A program made the position numbers and the translations under genes. 43,611 nucleotides of DNA from Actinomadura kijaniata NBRC 14229. Lineage in GTDB: Bacteria > Actinomycetota > Actinomycetes > Streptosporangiales > Streptosporangiaceae. Below, in pieces: positions 41,218-43,611 of the stretch; positions within the stretch are counted from its first letter, which is position 1, and every line of letters begins with the position of its first letter. The notes beneath the pieces are model-generated. The model had not been told where the DNA came from, did no database searches, and was given only the letters and a program-made list of their open reading frames with translations. The stretch spans positions 1 to 43,611 of the forward strand of contig NZ_BCQR01000038.1 of NCBI RefSeq assembly GCF_001552175.1, written 5' to 3'.

Positions 41218-43581
41218 ATGCGCAGAACCGTGCCGCCCGCGCCGCTGGCCGTGCTGCTGGCCGCCGCGCTCGGCCTCGGCGCCGCCCCCGCGGCGCAGGC
41301 GGGGCCTTCCGGACGGCCCCCCGAACGGGGACGCCTCGACGTGCTGTTCGTCGGGGCCCACCCCGACGACGAGGCGTCCACCCTGTCCACGCTCGGCCAG
41401 CTGCGGGAGCGGGGCGCGCGCGTCGGCGTGCTGACCGTGACGCGCGGGGAGGGCGGCGGCAACGCGGTCGGCACCGAGGAGGGCCCGCCGCTCGGGCTGC
41501 TGCGCGAGGGCGAGGAGCGCCGCGCCGTCGGCGGGGCGGGCATCACCGACGTCCACTACCTCGACGAGGTCGACTTCTACTACACCGTCAGCGCCCCGCT
41601 CACCGCGCGCGCCTGGAACCACCGGGCCGCCCTGGAACGGGTCGTCCGGCTGGTCCGCGAGACCCGGCCCAGGGTCGTCGTCACGATGGACCCCGCGCCG
41701 CTGCCCGGCCAGCACGGGCACCACCAGGAGGCGGCGCGGCTGGCCGCCGAGGCGTACTTCGCGGCGGCGGACCGCACGGCCTTCCCCGGCCAGCTCCGGG
41801 GCGAGGGGCTGCGGACGTGGGCGCCCCGCCGCCTGTTCATGGGCGGCGGCGCGACCGGGCCGACCGGCCCCTCCTGCGAGACGACGTTCACCCCCGCCGA
41901 CCCCAGGGCGGTCGTGTACGGGGTGTGGGCGGGCCGCCGCTCCACCGCCCACGGCGGCCGGACCTGGGCGCAGATCGAACGCGACGCGCAACGCCAGTAC
42001 GTCAGCCAGGGGTGGGCCGGGTTCCCCGACGTCCCCGCCGACCCGAACCGGATCGGGTGCGACTACTTCACGCAGCTGCACAGCCGTTCGACCGGGCCCG
42101 GCGGGTCCCGCGACGCGGCCGGGATGCTCGCCGGCACCGGGGCCGCCGCGCCCGGGGCGCCCGCCGGGCCCGCCGTCACCGGCGAGCAGGAGCCGCTGCC
42201 GCGCGTCGCCGACTACGACGCCTGGGCCGTCCGCGCCGGGCTGCCCGCCCTCGCCGGACGCGTCAAGCGCGTCCTCACGCTCGGGTCGGGCCGGTCGCGC
42301 CCGGTGCGGATCGACCTGACCAACACCACCGGCAGGGCCCAGTCCGGAACCGTCACCCTCGCCCTGCCCAGGGGGTTCGCCGCCGACGCCGCGAGCAGGC
42401 CCTACACCCTCGCGGCCAACGCCAGGGGGTCGGTCACGTTCACCGTCCGCAACACCGATCCGTCGCTGCCGACCTCCAACCAGGGCGGCGTCAACGGCGA
42501 CCACGACTACACCATCACCACCACCAGCGCCTCCGGCCCGGCGGACGTGCGGAAGGCGGCCCTGGAGCTCGTCCCCGTCGCCACCCTCGCCAAGGCCCCC
42601 GCCGCGCCCGTCCTCGACGGCCGGGAGAGCCCCGGCGAGTACCCCGGGCCGGAGCTGGACCTGTCACGGGTCTGGGAAGGGACGGCCTGCGCGTCGCCCG
42701 CCGACTGCTCGGCCACCGGCCGGGTCGCCTGGACCGCCGACGCCCTGCACGTCCTGGTGACGGTCCGCGACGACACGCGGGGCGCGGTCCTCGGCGCCGA
42801 CGACTGCAAGCGGCACTGGCGCACCGACTCCGTCGAGATCACCGTCGATCCGCGCGGCGACTCGGAGAACACCTCCACCACGTTCAAGACCGGGATCTTC
42901 CCCGCGATGGCCGACGGGAGGCCCTGCTTCCAGCGCGACGCCGACAACCACCAGGGCCTCGGGCCGCGGACCGCGCCCGGAATGCGGGTGGCGGCGTCGG
43001 TGACCGCGCCCTACACCGGCTACACCGTCGAGGCGAGGATCCCGTTCACGGCGCTGCCGGGCACCGTCGACCCCGCCCGCATGGGCCTGAACCTGTTCGT
43101 CTACGACTCCGACACCCAGGACAGGACCGGCCAGACCCGCATCGGCTGGTCCACCTGGGGCGGCGTGCAGGGCGACCCGTACCGGTGGGGCCTGGCCGCC
43201 CTGCCCGGCCTCACCCCGCCGCGGGTCGCCGCCAAGGCGCCGGTCCTGCCGTCGGAGGCGGCCCGCTCGGTGGCGTCCCCGCAGTCGATCATCCAGGCCG
43301 CCGCGACCGGCGTCCCGCTGGCCGGAGGCCCCGCCGCCCGGGCCCGCCTCGTCGGGAGGCCAAGCGTCTCCGGCGGCTCCACGACGTTCCGGATCCGGAC
43401 CGCCGGGCCCGGCCGGATCCACGCCCACGTCTGGGACGGCCGGGTCCTCGGCAGCGTGCGCGTCTCCACCACCGGCGCGGGCGTGCGCACCGTGACCGTT
43501 CCCGGCGCGCGGGGCACGCTGGCGGTCGCGTTCGAGTCCCGCGCGGGCGGCACCGCGTCACTGACCGCCCCGCTCCGCTAG
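41218..43581 (+). CDS. Secreted PIG-L family deacetylase with CBM9-like C-terminal domain
   Basis: 787 residues; ATG 41218 follows AGGAG. Residues 1-28 are a Sec signal peptide (LAVLLAAALGLGAAPAAQA). Residues ~40-300 are a PIG-L/LmbE zinc deacetylase: AHPDDE (47-52) and GQHGHHQEAA (His166/168/169 region) provide the metal ligands. A middle domain (~350-460) resembles an alpha-galactosidase NEW3/Ig-like fold (SRPVRIDLTNTTGRAQSGT). A CBM9/DOMON-like domain (~490-680) follows, with WTADALHVLVTVRDD and DSVEITVDP. Gram-positive PIG-L proteins remove N-acetyl groups from GlcNAc-containing sugars. It probably deacetylates an extracellular GlcNAc glycoside for uptake by the adjacent ABC system; the true substrate is unknown. 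Confidence 0.88.
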   Translation: MRRTVPPAPLAVLLAAALGLGAAPAAQAGPSGRPPERGRLDVLFVGAHPDDEASTLSTLGQLRERGARVGVLTVTRGEGGGNAVGTEEGPPLGLLREGEERRAVGGAGITDVHYLDEVDFYYTVSAPLTARAWNHRAALERVVRLVRETRPRVVVTMDPAPLPGQHGHHQEAARLAAEAYFAAADRTAFPGQLRGEGLRTWAPRRLFMGGGATGPTGPSCETTFTPADPRAVVYGVWAGRRSTAHGGRTWAQIERDAQRQYVSQGWAGFPDVPADPNRIGCDYFTQLHSRSTGPGGSRDAAGMLAGTGAAAPGAPAGPAVTGEQEPLPRVADYDAWAVRAGLPALAGRVKRVLTLGSGRSRPVRIDLTNTTGRAQSGTVTLALPRGFAADAASRPYTLAANARGSVTFTVRNTDPSLPTSNQGGVNGDHDYTITTTSASGPADVRKAALELVPVATLAKAPAAPVLDGRESPGEYPGPELDLSRVWEGTACASPADCSATGRVAWTADALHVLVTVRDDTRGAVLGADDCKRHWRTDSVEITVDPRGDSENTSTTFKTGIFPAMADGRPCFQRDADNHQGLGPRTAPGMRVAASVTAPYTGYTVEARIPFTALPGTVDPARMGLNLFVYDSDTQDRTGQTRIGWSTWGGVQGDPYRWGLAALPGLTPPRVAAKAPVLPSEAARSVASPQSIIQAAATGVPLAGGPAARARLVGRPSVSGGSTTFRIRTAGPGRIHAHVWDGRVLGSVRVSTTGAGVRTVTVPGARGTLAVAFESRAGGTASLTAPLR

Positions 43582-43611
43582 CCCGTGTTTCAAAGCCCTG
43601 GCCCACGGCGC

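Overview
The window is very GC-rich, with codon third positions almost all G or C, GTG and ATG starts, and many ATGA/GTGA stop-start overlaps. It contains IdeR/DmdR-type iron boxes and no rRNA, tRNA, phage or IS genes. This fits a chromosomal segment of a filamentous actinobacterium, for example Streptosporangiales/Actinomadura-like or Streptomyces-like; the genus cannot be fixed from the sequence alone.

Region 1 (1-8594, + strand) is a tightly coupled operon for a heptose-containing surface glycan or glycoconjugate. It holds a GT2 glycosyltransferase fused to a GmhB-like HAD phosphatase (5' end outside the window), two GT9 heptosyltransferase-like proteins, two GT4 proteins, GmhA, HldE and a UDP-glucuronate decarboxylase-like SDR. 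Together the genes encode every step from sedoheptulose 7-phosphate to ADP-D-glycero-D-manno-heptose, in an organism expected to lack LPS.

Region 2 (8600-14800) is a mixed stretch: an aldo/keto reductase, a four-helix membrane protein, two proteins of unknown function, an acyl-CoA synthetase, an NmrA-type reductase, a probable gene remnant and a GNAT acetyltransferase. Two elaborate operator-like sites lie around the promoters of the acyl-CoA synthetase and NmrA genes.

Region 3 (14810-23563) is a complete 4-hydroxyproline catabolic locus. An XRE-cupin regulator comes first. It is followed by a three-subunit D-hydroxyproline dehydrogenase-like flavoenzyme, a DapA-family deaminase/aldolase, a hydroxyproline 2-epimerase, an APC permease and a 2-oxoglutarate-semialdehyde dehydrogenase. 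An almost identical 18-bp palindrome lies at the promoter of the regulator and at the promoter of the catabolic operon, which suggests autoregulation plus direct control.

Region 4 (23580-32125) is an iron-siderophore locus: a FecE-like ATPase, a strikingly asymmetric heterodimeric ABC exporter-fold pair, two FecCD permeases, a lipoprotein binding protein, a thioredoxin and a small membrane protein. One near-consensus iron box fills the spacer of a well-formed promoter; a weaker one precedes the exporter operon.

Region 5 (32126-36691) contains a lactonase-family beta-propeller, glucose-6-phosphate isomerase, a secreted alpha/beta hydrolase, an EF-hand protein and a small charged protein. Region 6 (37015-43581) is a sugar-uptake operon: a PfkB kinase, an ABC binding lipoprotein with two permeases, and a large secreted PIG-L deacetylase with a C-terminal CBM9-like domain. 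GC-rich hairpins sit at most convergent gene junctions; in two of them the loop contains the stop codon of the minus-strand gene.
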